Source: Thermoanaerobacteraceae bacterium (lineage in GTDB: Bacteria > Bacillota > JADQBR01). Taken from it: a stretch of DNA of 64,000 nt. Made by a program: the position numbers and the translations under genes. How positions within the stretch are numbered: the first letter of the stretch is position 1; each line of letters opens with the position of its first letter. Under the pieces are notes generated by a model. That model made no database searches, was not told the DNA's origin, and was given only the letters and a program-made list of their open reading frames with translations. Where the stretch lies: NCBI GenBank assembly GCA_017656305.1, contig JACDOG010000011.1, positions 1-64,000 on the forward strand. The letters are read 5' to 3'. Below, piece after piece: positions 27,847 through 34,929 of the stretch.

Positions 27847-28272
27847 TCAAGTATCTTTCCACACCCTCACCAGCTCCACCGGCACATTTTTCCGCTTCGC
27901 ATAATCTTCAATGCTTTCCCCGTAGGCAGGCTTGTCCGCCGCCAGAAGCAGTTCCGCCGCAAACTGATGGGCCTGGCGCTCATATTTGCCGTTGACAAAA
28001 AACGTTTCCTTGATCATGAAAAAGTATCCCATCCCCTGGGGGTGTAGCTGGTTGTGGCCAATTTCATGGGCTACTATGACCCGCTGGAACTGCTCCGGAA
28101 GCCGGCTGTTGAGGCCTATTATCTTGTGGCCGAAGAGGCTTATCGCCAGGCCTTTTATCTTTTTAAACGGAAAGCGAATGATGGTAATGCCAAGGTGATC
28201 TGCAAGTTCAAAAGGGTCACGGGTGCCGTATTGCTCTACCAGGTTATTGACGGCAGTTTTGATGAAACTCAT
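27847..28272 (-). CDS. immA: ImmA/IrrE-family metallopeptidase
   Basis: Zinc peptidase that cleaves the phage repressor upon induction in ICEBs1-type switches. Zinc motif HEIGHNQLH near residue 72, and the C-terminal region with FAAELLLAAD and VELVRVWKDT. About 141 aa from ATG 28272; an in-frame ATG 69 bp upstream lacks a ribosome binding site. It is separated from the repressor by the fic gene, unlike the usual direct pairing. It is the only intact one of three ImmA copies here. Confidence 0.85.
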   Translation of the reverse strand: MSFIKTAVNNLVEQYGTRDPFELADHLGITIIRFPFKKIKGLAISLFGHKIIGLNSRLPEQFQRVIVAHEIGHNQLHPQGMGYFFMIKETFFVNGKYERQAHQFAAELLLAADKPAYGESIEDYAKRKNVPVELVRVWKDT

Positions 28273-28332
28273 ACTGCTTACACCACCACTGCTCCTTTGT
28301 CTAAGGTTGTCTATTTTTGTCGAAACTCCATA

Positions 28333-28370
28333 ATAAAGCAAAAACTACTACCGGTTGTTGGTAGTAGTTT
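28333..28370 (-). terminator. Terminator after fic
   Basis: Perfect 11-bp inverted repeat AAACTACTACC / GGTAGTAGTTT (28342-28370) with a 7-nt loop; on the minus strand it is followed by a T-rich stretch. It separates fic from immA. Confidence 0.75.
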
Positions 28371-28480
28371 AGTTTGTTGTTGCTTGGCTTATATGCGGTT
28401 GCAGCTTCTTGAGTAAAAGGTCTGCTTGCTATTCAAATTTCCATGCTTGTGGTTATTCATTCCTCATGTTATGAAAGCGG

Positions 28481-29638
28481 CTATGTAGTTAGCTCCGTAC
28501 CAGCCTGAAGCAGGTCAATATATGCGGAATATCTAAACTTTCTGTTTCTCTGAACTTTAGGGTTGTAATGTAGAATTCCGAGATCACAAAATTGTGACAC
28601 AAGAGCATTCGCAGTTGGATAAGTTACTTCTAACATATCAGCAACCTTATTTATTGTAACAACGGGGTGCTCAAAGAGATTTTCTAGTAATTTAAGCCCA
28701 TTTGACGGATTTTTGATACGGGAATTGATTAATTTAGAATGTTCTTCTTTCATTTTAAGAATCTTTTTAGCGGTTTCTGTAGCCTCAATAGAGACTTGTG
28801 CAATACCTTTCAGGAAAAACTTGATCCAATTTTCCCAATCACCTTTCAACCTAATATCCATCAATCTGTCGTAATACTCTGTCCGGTTCATTTTGAAGAA
28901 ATGACTTAAATATAACAAAGGTTTTCTTAATATTTTTTGTTGGCATAACCAAAAAGTAATAAGAAGCCGCCCTATTCTTCCATTGCCATCAAGAAATGGA
29001 TGTATAGTTTCAAACTGGGCATGAATGAATCCTATTTTAATTAATGGGGGAATATCTTCGTATTCATGAAAAAACAATTCTAAGTCAGCCATAGCTTTCA
29101 TGGCTTCGTGGTGTGGTGGAGGAACAAATGTTGCTGAAGATAAAGTACATCCTGCGGGCCCTATCCAATTTTGGCTTTTTCGAAATTCGCCTGGTGACCT
29201 TTCTCCACCGCGAACATCCTGTAAAAGGATCTTATGTATTTCCTTAATAAGTCTTAAAGAGAGTGGTAATTCTTCTAACCTGGTCAAACCATAATTCATT
29301 GCTTTAATGTAGTTTACAATTTCTTCGATACTCTTCTCTTTTTCAACATCAACTGAATCATCAGCATCTAGCACATCGATCAAAGACGCTTGAGTACCTT
29401 CAATTTGAGAGCTAAGAACAGCTTCTTTCTTAACATACATTGCAACGAACAAGTCGGGGTTAGGTAGAATCTGAGTAATTCCGTCCAATCGTCCCAAACA
29501 TCTGTCCGCTGTAGAAAGCAGTAAGAGCATGTCATTATCCATCTTTAGCGGAGGATCTGGAGGAAGCGGCTTAGGAATAAAAGCTCTATAACCTCCTGGT
29601 TGATTCATGAATACCCCAGCTCTATTCGATAATGCCAT
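28481..29638 (-). CDS. Fic-family protein (AMP-transferase fold) with C-terminal winged helix
   Basis: Fic enzymes transfer AMP or related groups to target proteins. The full active-site motif HPFLDGNGRIGRLL lies near residue 213. The N-terminal domain shows SSQIEGTQASLIDVL, an inhibitory-helix-like [S/T]xxxE[G/N]-type segment (SQIEGT). The C-terminus (about 320-385) is a winged helix (VADMLEVTYPTANALVSQF), so it could bind DNA. 385 aa. ATG 29638 follows GGGGAG. A 14-bp palindrome lies 40 bp upstream. Target unknown; role in phage exclusion is a guess. Confidence 0.88.
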   Translation of the reverse strand: MALSNRAGVFMNQPGGYRAFIPKPLPPDPPLKMDNDMLLLLSTADRCLGRLDGITQILPNPDLFVAMYVKKEAVLSSQIEGTQASLIDVLDADDSVDVEKEKSIEEIVNYIKAMNYGLTRLEELPLSLRLIKEIHKILLQDVRGGERSPGEFRKSQNWIGPAGCTLSSATFVPPPHHEAMKAMADLELFFHEYEDIPPLIKIGFIHAQFETIHPFLDGNGRIGRLLITFWLCQQKILRKPLLYLSHFFKMNRTEYYDRLMDIRLKGDWENWIKFFLKGIAQVSIEATETAKKILKMKEEHSKLINSRIKNPSNGLKLLENLFEHPVVTINKVADMLEVTYPTANALVSQFCDLGILHYNPKVQRNRKFRYSAYIDLLQAGTELTT

Positions 29639-29677
29639 ACTTTAGTCTCCCCTATGAAAAAAATAGATTATTAACTC

Positions 29678-29711
29678 CTTATTAAAATTTTAAGGCAAAA
29701 ATTTTAATAAG
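29678..29711. promoter_or_regulatory. 14-bp palindrome upstream of fic
   Basis: CTTATTAAAATTTT (29678-29691) and its exact complement (29698-29711) with a 6-bp centre. Half-sites recur at 29730-29739 (TTATTAAAAT) and 29793-29803 (ATTTTAATAAG). The 217-bp gap holds no gene. The likely reader is the winged-helix domain of Fic itself, but this is inference; the stretch is AT-rich, which lowers specificity. Confidence 0.5.
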
Positions 29712-29855
29712 CTCATTGAACTTTACTTTTTATTAAAATATATTTTTATAACATCGGCTTAGTTTTGTAGTTATTTAATAATTACACTACTAATTTTAAT
29801 AAGCCAAATAATACCAATCAAAATATCATTATTTCAAATTTATTCATAATACTTT

Positions 29856-30206
29856 TCATTTCCTTTTTTTCTTCCGTATCGTTTTCCAAGCCACTTTTAG
29901 GAACTCTATGATGTCCTGCTTGTCTTCTTCGTCTAAGGGCTCGCCGTTGAATTTGATGTTGGAGTGTTTGAGGAGTTCTTCTAGTTCGATGTCGGAGGGA
30001 GGATCGTCGGGGAGGTCATCTAAAAAGTAGCCAGGAGATACTTTTAACGCCTCAGCTATACTTCTTAATGTATCAAGCGAAGGATTACTGCGGCCTTTTT
30101 CAATATCATTCAAATAAGAAACCGATATCTGAGCTTTTTTAGCTAACTCAGTCATGGTCATGTTTTGTTGTTCTCGCAGTTTAGTAATCTTTTTCCCTAA
30201 AGACAT
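29856..30206 (-). CDS. Phage CI-like repressor (XRE family)
   Basis: 116 aa. N-terminal helix-turn-helix (KITKLREQQNMTMTELAKKA, then YLNDIEKGRSNPSLDTL), as in SinR/ImmR-type repressors; the acidic C-terminal tail ends KTIRKKKRK. No autoprotease domain, which agrees with control through an ImmA peptidase. ATG 30206 is preceded by GGACGAGG. It is divergent from the Cro-like gene across the operator cluster and probably maintains lysogeny. Confidence 0.88.
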   Translation of the reverse strand: MSLGKKITKLREQQNMTMTELAKKAQISVSYLNDIEKGRSNPSLDTLRSIAEALKVSPGYFLDDLPDDPPSDIELEELLKHSNIKFNGEPLDEEDKQDIIEFLKVAWKTIRKKKRK

Positions 30207-30278
30207 GATAACCTCGTCCTTTCGGTATAACCGTAATTTTATTATATCCCATGTTTCCCACAATCAAAAGGGTACTGG

Positions 30279-30399
30279 TTTACGTTTTTAACGTAAAACA
30301 AAGAAATACAGAGAAAACAAGAGCATAAGATGTGTAATCCCAAATAATCCTACGTAAGTAACGTAAATCAGTATTGAAGTGTTACGTAAATAACGTATA
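30279..30399. promoter_or_regulatory. Three-operator array of the lysogeny switch
   Basis: Three 19-bp palindromes of form TTTACGTT-N3-AACGTAAA: a perfect one at 30279-30297, and near-perfect copies at 30349-30367 and 30381-30399. They lie between the divergent repressor and Cro-like genes; the third overlaps the rightward -10 box. A fourth copy is inside the Cro-like gene. This resembles the lambda OR logic, with repressor and Cro competing for the sites. Confidence 0.85.
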
Positions 30400-30401
30400 A
30401 T
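30374..30401 (+). promoter_or_regulatory. Rightward early promoter
   Basis: TTGAAG (30374-30379), 16 bp, TATAAT (30396-30401). The spacer is filled by the third operator, so a bound repressor would block it. It would drive the Cro-like gene and early genes. Confidence 0.7.
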
Positions 30402-30444
30402 AAAAGTAGCAGATGGGGAAACGCTAAGTAATGGAGGTGATAAA

Positions 30445-30705
30445 ATGCTAGGTAAACGCATTCGAGAAGCAAGGGAAAGAAAAGGCTTGAAACAAGTGGA
30501 CTTAGCAAAACTAACTGGTCTAGCAAACTCAACCATCTGTGACATTGAAAAGGATAGGATAAAACCTTCTATCGATAGTTTAGCTAAGATCGCAGAAGCC
30601 ATGGAACTTCCCATCAGTTATTTTATACCTTCTCGTTACGAAAATAACGTAAGAAGGTTCCCTAATGACCATACCGCGAGGTTAGACGCCACTGGGACTG
30701 AGTAA
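30445..30705 (+). CDS. Cro-like XRE-family regulator
   Basis: 86 aa, almost only a helix-turn-helix domain (KRIREARERKGLKQVDLAKL, then STICDIEKDRIKPSIDSL) with a short charged tail. Divergent from the repressor and behind the operator-covered promoter, so a Cro role is likely. ATG 30445 follows GGAGGTG. The 3' part of the gene contains a fourth operator copy. Confidence 0.82.
   Translation: MLGKRIREARERKGLKQVDLAKLTGLANSTICDIEKDRIKPSIDSLAKIAEAMELPISYFIPSRYENNVRRFPNDHTARLDATGTE
30635..30653. promoter_or_regulatory. Fourth operator copy inside the Cro-like gene
   Basis: GTTACGAA-AAT-AACGTAAG matches the switch operators in 15 or more of 19 positions. About 240 bp from the main array, it could allow repressor looping. 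Confidence 0.65.
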
Positions 30706-30820
30706 TCCCAAACACCAGGGCGGGGTAGAAAGGGATTGACCAACGAAGAACTGGCCGCGTTAATATTCTTCCCCGGGAGCGGGGGATTAAGCCAGGAAAG
30801 TGGAGGGAGGTGAGGGGAGA

Positions 30821-31045
30821 ATGGAAGAGCTACTAAAAGATATTTTGGCGGAGCTAAAAGCAATAAGGGAACATTTTACTTCTAACTCCGCTAATACTAG
30901 CGTTGTCTTAAATATTAAAACTGTATCACTTTCAACCGAAGAGCTGGTTGAAAAAGTAAGTAGGGAATTGGTTAAAAACCTTCGCATAACGAAGCCGATT
31001 TGGTCTGAAGGTAAAGATGTGGCTGGTAGTGGCTTAGAACTTTAA
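30821..31045 (+). CDS. Small protein of unknown function
   Basis: 74 aa from ATG 30821 after GGAGGTGAGG. An N-terminal amphipathic helix (EELLKDILAELKAIREHF) suggests oligomerisation; the rest has no recognisable domain. Its 3' end overlaps the Ntn-hydrolase gene by 4 bp in convergent orientation, a possible functional pairing. The 115 bp before it hold a GC-rich hairpin but no clear gene. Confidence 0.6.
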   Translation: MEELLKDILAELKAIREHFTSNSANTSVVLNIKTVSLSTEELVEKVSRELVKNLRITKPIWSEGKDVAGSGLEL

Positions 31046-31677
31046 ATTTTAGCGACTTTGTGATGAAAGTTGCCAACAAGAAGGGCTGAGCAAGTAGAAC
31101 CTACCGTGTTTGAGCATTGAGAAACCATTTTTATAGCATTCGCAAATAGGGATGATAGATTATTTTCATGAGGATTTGGAATATGTGCTAATTTTGAGGT
31201 TATCAAACTTTTTACAATATTCTCTTCCATTGACGGGCCACGAACAATCCAAGTAAGGTTTTCTGAACGATTAAAGTTATTATCACTTTCAAAGTTATAT
31301 AAAAAAGCCTTTTTGGATTTGGGATCATAGCCGCCAAGCAAAAATACCATAACGTCATACGCGTTAGGATTGTACTTTTTAAATTGTTTATGCAAAAAGC
31401 GAAAATGTTCTTGGCAACATTCAATAACTTCTTCTACCGAATAATCAGGAGTATCTTGAGGATCGAAAATAGCATTCCTAATAGCCATTACAGCGGCATC
31501 TCCCAGTGTCCCAAGACCAGCCGTAGCAATGGCGATATTTGGCCGAACCAAACGCAATTTCTCTGTACTCGTATTTTTAGCTGAAAGAGTATTTCCTTGG
31601 TTATCAATTTTAACCCTTAATGTATCTGAAACAAATAATACACGGTCATCAAATCGATACCCTATAATTATAGTCAA
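31042..31677 (-). CDS. Proteasome-like Ntn-hydrolase
   Basis: 211 aa. Starting at TTG 31677, six bases after AAAGGTG, the protein begins M-T-I-I-I-G-Y; removing Met exposes Thr1, as in HslV. Asp17 lies in FVSDTLRV at the same distance as in proteasome beta subunits. A catalytic Lys candidate sits in STEKLRLV after a loop six residues longer than usual, and ATAGLGTLGDA matches the glycine turn after it. An in-frame ATG lies 48 bp further upstream, but that product would need cleavage to expose Thr. No ATPase partner is nearby. Activity and substrate are unknown. Confidence 0.72.
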   Translation of the reverse strand: MTIIIGYRFDDRVLFVSDTLRVKIDNQGNTLSAKNTSTEKLRLVRPNIAIATAGLGTLGDAAVMAIRNAIFDPQDTPDYSVEEVIECCQEHFRFLHKQFKKYNPNAYDVMVFLLGGYDPKSKKAFLYNFESDNNFNRSENLTWIVRGPSMEENIVKSLITSKLAHIPNPHENNLSSLFANAIKMVSQCSNTVGSTCSALLVGNFHHKVAKI

Positions 31678-31827
31678 CTTTATCACCTTTCTTTTAAAGT
31701 TTAAAACAGTTATGACATCGGACATTTCATTTTATGCTTTCAACTCCTGTGAGTAATGGTTTAGTAAGTCTAGACACCTACCATTTCGACACAAAGGAGG
31801 AAAAACCTGCTAAAAGGGGGTTACACC

Positions 31828-32058
31828 ATGGCACAAAAAACAGAAAACCTCCGCTATGAAGACCTGCCAGATTTCCTGACTGTCAAGGAACTAAAAGAGT
31901 ATCTTAGGGTAGGCTGGAACAAAGCGTATCAGATTGCCAACGAGATACCGCATTATAGGTCTGGGAACCGAAGATTGTTCCCGAAGGAGAAGGTCAAAGA
32001 ATGGGCTTTAAAGCAGAGTAGAACCAAGATTGAAAAAAGACTTTGGGCCGTAAAGTAA
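31828..32058 (+). CDS. Excisionase-type helix-turn-helix protein
   Basis: 76 aa. DLPDFLTVKELKEYLRVGWN and the wing RSGNRRLFPKEKVKEWAL match the MerR-like DNA-binding fold of Xis/excisionase-family proteins. ATG 31828 after AAAGGGGG. Far from int, so an early-gene regulator is as likely as a true excisionase. Confidence 0.75.
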   Translation: MAQKTENLRYEDLPDFLTVKELKEYLRVGWNKAYQIANEIPHYRSGNRRLFPKEKVKEWALKQSRTKIEKRLWAVK

Positions 32059-32154
32059 ACTTGAGGAGGTTGTGAGAGGGAGATAGCTGGACCGGCGGGG
32101 AGCTGCCGGCCCGGAGGGAGTAGGGTGGAGCCTGGAGAGAGGGGAGGTGAAAAG

Positions 32155-32364
32155 GTGAGCGAGGAGAGGAAATATTGTCCACTGCGGAAGATACAGACGA
32201 TTGCGGATGGGGAGTATTGCAGGAAGGAAGTGACGGAAGAGTTTGATTATTGTATTGAAAAAGAATGCGCCTGGTGGAACAGCCAAGAAAATCAATGCAG
32301 CATTGCTTTGATTGGAGACTACATTCACTACTCTTTCCTTGACCATGATATGAAAACTGGCTGA
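32155..32364 (+). CDS. Cys-rich small early protein
   Basis: 69 aa from GTG 32155 after GGGGAGGTG. Cysteines at regular points (KYCPL, EYCRK, DYCIE, ECAWW, QCSI) suggest a zinc-bound mini-domain, as often seen in phage early genes. Function unknown. Confidence 0.7.
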   Translation: MSEERKYCPLRKIQTIADGEYCRKEVTEEFDYCIEKECAWWNSQENQCSIALIGDYIHYSFLDHDMKTG

Positions 32365-32428
32365 TTTCAGCATAACACATGACAATGCTTTCCAACATGA
32401 CACATAACTGAAGAAAGGGGGGACAAAG

Positions 32429-33001
32429 ATGACATTTGCGCAAAGAATTCGTGAAGCCAGGGAACAGGCAGGCATGACCGCAGTAGAAGCGGCAGATCAG
32501 ATTGGCGTCAGCGACCGGCAACTGCTTCGATACGAACACGGACAAAGCAAAGTAGCGCCGGACATTGTTCTTCGCATGGCGGAGGTATACCGGAAGCCGG
32601 AATTGATTATCCAGTACCGGCAGGAAAAGGACTTATTTGAGCAGGAGTTGGGCGCGATTGAACTGACAAACGTAAATCCGGATGTTGTTGCTGGATTGGT
32701 TAAATTTGAAGAAGAGTTAGAAGAAGCAATAAACGCCACCCGAAACATCCTTCGTATGATTATCAACCACCGGGTAAGCAAAAAAGACAAACAGCGAATG
32801 CCGGAACTGCTAGAACAGATCGTTTACGATGTCAGGACAGCAACGACGCACGTTGAGGTACAACTGCTGGCCCTGCTGGGACTTGAGGTAGGCCTCGAAG
32901 CCCACCGGAGGCATGAAGAGAAATGCATTAAGAAGGGTTACAAGACAAAGAAAAAACCCGCCACACAAGAGCGGGTACAAGTGAGACTTTCCTACGCATA
33001 G
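32429..33001 (+). CDS. XRE-family regulator with long helical C-terminus
   Basis: 190 aa. N-terminal helix-turn-helix (RIREAREQAGMTAVEAADQI, then RQLLRYEHGQSKVAPDIVL); the remaining 120 residues are helical and end in a Lys-rich tail. ATG 32429 follows AAGGGGGG. Likely controls early genes; operator not identified. Confidence 0.8.
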   Translation: MTFAQRIREAREQAGMTAVEAADQIGVSDRQLLRYEHGQSKVAPDIVLRMAEVYRKPELIIQYRQEKDLFEQELGAIELTNVNPDVVAGLVKFEEELEEAINATRNILRMIINHRVSKKDKQRMPELLEQIVYDVRTATTHVEVQLLALLGLEVGLEAHRRHEEKCIKKGYKTKKKPATQERVQVRLSYA

Positions 33002-33033
33002 TATACCACTTCGAGTTTGAGGAGGCAAGCCAA

Positions 33034-33237
33034 ATGGGCGTCTGTCTAGATCGCTTTGCCGGTGTCCCGTTGCCTGATCCCCAGGCGCGTGACCCGGAAC
33101 CGGTTTTATACTGCGATCAGTGCGGGAGGCCAATTTATCCGTGTGAAGAGTATTATCACGTCAGTAGTTTAGATTTAAATTTTTGCGATTATGATTGTAT
33201 ATTTGCAAACTTAGGGATTGACCCAAATGAAGCATAA
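33034..33237 (+). CDS. Small zinc-ribbon-like protein
   Basis: 67 aa. CDQCGRPIYPCEEYY and a later FCDYDC give four or more Cys ligands for one zinc site. ATG 33034 after GAGGAGG. Function unknown; conserved type in early phage operons. Confidence 0.65.
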   Translation: MGVCLDRFAGVPLPDPQARDPEPVLYCDQCGRPIYPCEEYYHVSSLDLNFCDYDCIFANLGIDPNEA

Positions 33238-33248
33238 TCTCCCATAAA

Positions 33249-33290
33249 CCCGGCCCCGGCGTTGGTGGAAGCTCTCAGGCCGGGGCTGGG
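33249..33290 (+). other. GC-rich hairpin between early genes
   Basis: Eleven-bp stem CCCGGCCCCGG / CCGGGGCTGGG with one G-T pair and a 20-nt loop. No T-run follows, so it is more likely an RNA stability or processing element than a terminator. Confidence 0.5.
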
Positions 33291-33321
33291 GATACCTTAC
33301 AACTAAGGAGGAAAAGGAGAA

Positions 33322-33951
33322 GTGGTTTCTCGAGAGGCACCATTTGCTTTACAAAACTCTATTCAAGCATGGCTACCTGGTTTTGATGAGCTTCAGGGCG
33401 CAATTGTCGCCGGGGGTTTCATCCGCGCCTATTATGCCGGCGAAACTCCGTCAGATATGGACCTTTATTTTGAAACTGAAGAGTGTTTTGCTCAAGCCTA
33501 CGAAAAGCTTATTGAATGGGAATGGAAAGAGGTTGCCTTTACCGATAGAGCAGTAACCTTCGTAAAAGATGGCAAGACAGTGCAGTTAATTAAATATATC
33601 TTTGGAATACCACAGGAGATAATTGAGGCGTTCGACTTCACTGTGTGTGCTATCGCAGTAAACATTACTGCTGACGATGCAGGGGAGCTTTGGAAAGAGG
33701 TAATGCACGATAATTTTTTTGAACATCTGGCAGGAAGGGTCTTGGTGTTTACAGGTTCGCCCCTGCCTCTTGCAAGCCTCAAAAGAGCCTTCAAGTATGT
33801 TAAGCGTGGGTACAGCATTTGTGATGAGAACCTTGTGCGTATCATAGAAGCGATAAACCAAGCGGTAAATTTTGAGGATGAGGAAAGCGTCGCTAAACAT
33901 ATGGCAGGGATGGATCCCGACGGAGAACGGCGGATTAGGGTTATTGACTGA
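33322..33951 (+). CDS. Nucleotidyltransferase-like protein
   Basis: 209 aa. The segment VAGGFIRAYYAGETPSDMDL fits the pol-beta superfamily head: GG, then R, then D-x-D as metal ligands, with further Asp/Glu in DLYFETEE. The middle (AFDFTVCAIAVN) and C-terminal half are compatible with tRNA nucleotidyltransferase-like helpers, but it is far shorter than CCA-adding enzymes. GTG 33322 follows AAGGAGG. It sits just before the recombination genes. Substrate unknown. Confidence 0.65.
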   Translation: MVSREAPFALQNSIQAWLPGFDELQGAIVAGGFIRAYYAGETPSDMDLYFETEECFAQAYEKLIEWEWKEVAFTDRAVTFVKDGKTVQLIKYIFGIPQEIIEAFDFTVCAIAVNITADDAGELWKEVMHDNFFEHLAGRVLVFTGSPLPLASLKRAFKYVKRGYSICDENLVRIIEAINQAVNFEDEESVAKHMAGMDPDGERRIRVID

Positions 33952-33967
33952 GGAAGGAGGAATATGA

Positions 33968-34915
33968 ATGCAGGCAGTCAGACTTATCAACACCATAGAT
34001 CTATCCCGGGAAGAATGGTTAGCTTGGCGCCGCAAAGGTATCGGAGGAAGTGATATTGGAGCTATTTGCGGGGTAAACCCCTGGAAGTCACCGGTTGCTG
34101 TCTATCTTGAGAAGGTAGGCGAGGTTAAAGAAGACCGAGAAGACAACGAGGCTATGCACTTCGGGCGTGTCCTGGAAGATGTCATTGCCAAGGAGTTCAG
34201 CCGGCGAACCGGTTACAAGGTACAGAGACGGAACGCCATTTTACAGCACCCAAAAGTCGAATGGGCTTTAGCTAATATTGACCGGCTCATTCTCGCTAAA
34301 GACAGCGACGACGGCAACGGCATCCTGGAAATAAAGACGGCCAATGAGTACGCAAGGGGTGACTGGGAAGAAGGCAAGATACCTGACCAGTACCTTCTGC
34401 AGCTGCAGTGGTACCTGTTTGTCACCGGTCTAAAATGGGGATATTTTGCCACTCTCGTTGGCGGTAATAAATTTTATCACTATCGTGTGGAACGTGATGA
34501 CGAGATTATTGAGTACTTGGTGAAAATCTGCGGGGACTTCTGGAAGATGGTCCAGGACCGGACGCCACCGGAAATGGATGGTAGCCAGTCTAGCACTGAG
34601 GTTTTGAAGTTTTTGTATCCGGAAAGTAAACCCGAAAGCATCATAGAGCTGCCGCCGACGGCGGAGGAACTGATTGCAGAATACGAAGCAGCAGCTGCCG
34701 ACGAAAAGGCAGCAAAAGAGCGCAAAGAGGCAGCGGCAAACAAGATAAAGGCTTTGATGGGTGAAAATGAAACCGCCTGGGCCGGAGATCGAAAAGTGTC
34801 CTGGAAGACGGTTGTGTCCAACCGGTTTGACAGCAAACGCTTCAAAAAAGATTACCCGGAACTTTATGAAATGTATGCCAAACAGAGTCAATACCGGAGA
34901 TTTTCGATTAAATAA
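33968..34915 (+). CDS. YqaJ-family phage exonuclease
   Basis: Lambda-exonuclease-like 5'-3' nuclease of phage recombination. N-terminal motif REEWLAWRRKGIGGSDIGAI, nuclease residues in ILEIKTANEY (E-x-K) and the Gln/Leu region YLLQLQWYLFVTG. 315 aa with a helical C-terminal extension. Paired with recT 14 bp downstream, forming a Redalpha/Redbeta-like recombination system. Confidence 0.92.
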   Translation: MQAVRLINTIDLSREEWLAWRRKGIGGSDIGAICGVNPWKSPVAVYLEKVGEVKEDREDNEAMHFGRVLEDVIAKEFSRRTGYKVQRRNAILQHPKVEWALANIDRLILAKDSDDGNGILEIKTANEYARGDWEEGKIPDQYLLQLQWYLFVTGLKWGYFATLVGGNKFYHYRVERDDEIIEYLVKICGDFWKMVQDRTPPEMDGSQSSTEVLKFLYPESKPESIIELPPTAEELIAEYEAAAADEKAAKERKEAAANKIKALMGENETAWAGDRKVSWKTVVSNRFDSKRFKKDYPELYEMYAKQSQYRRFSIK

Positions 34916-34929
34916 GGAGGCTGATTGAA

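Noticed and set aside
30736-30813. 25-codon frame from TTG after the Cro-like gene
   Set aside because: The only purine-rich motif touches the start codon; too short to support.
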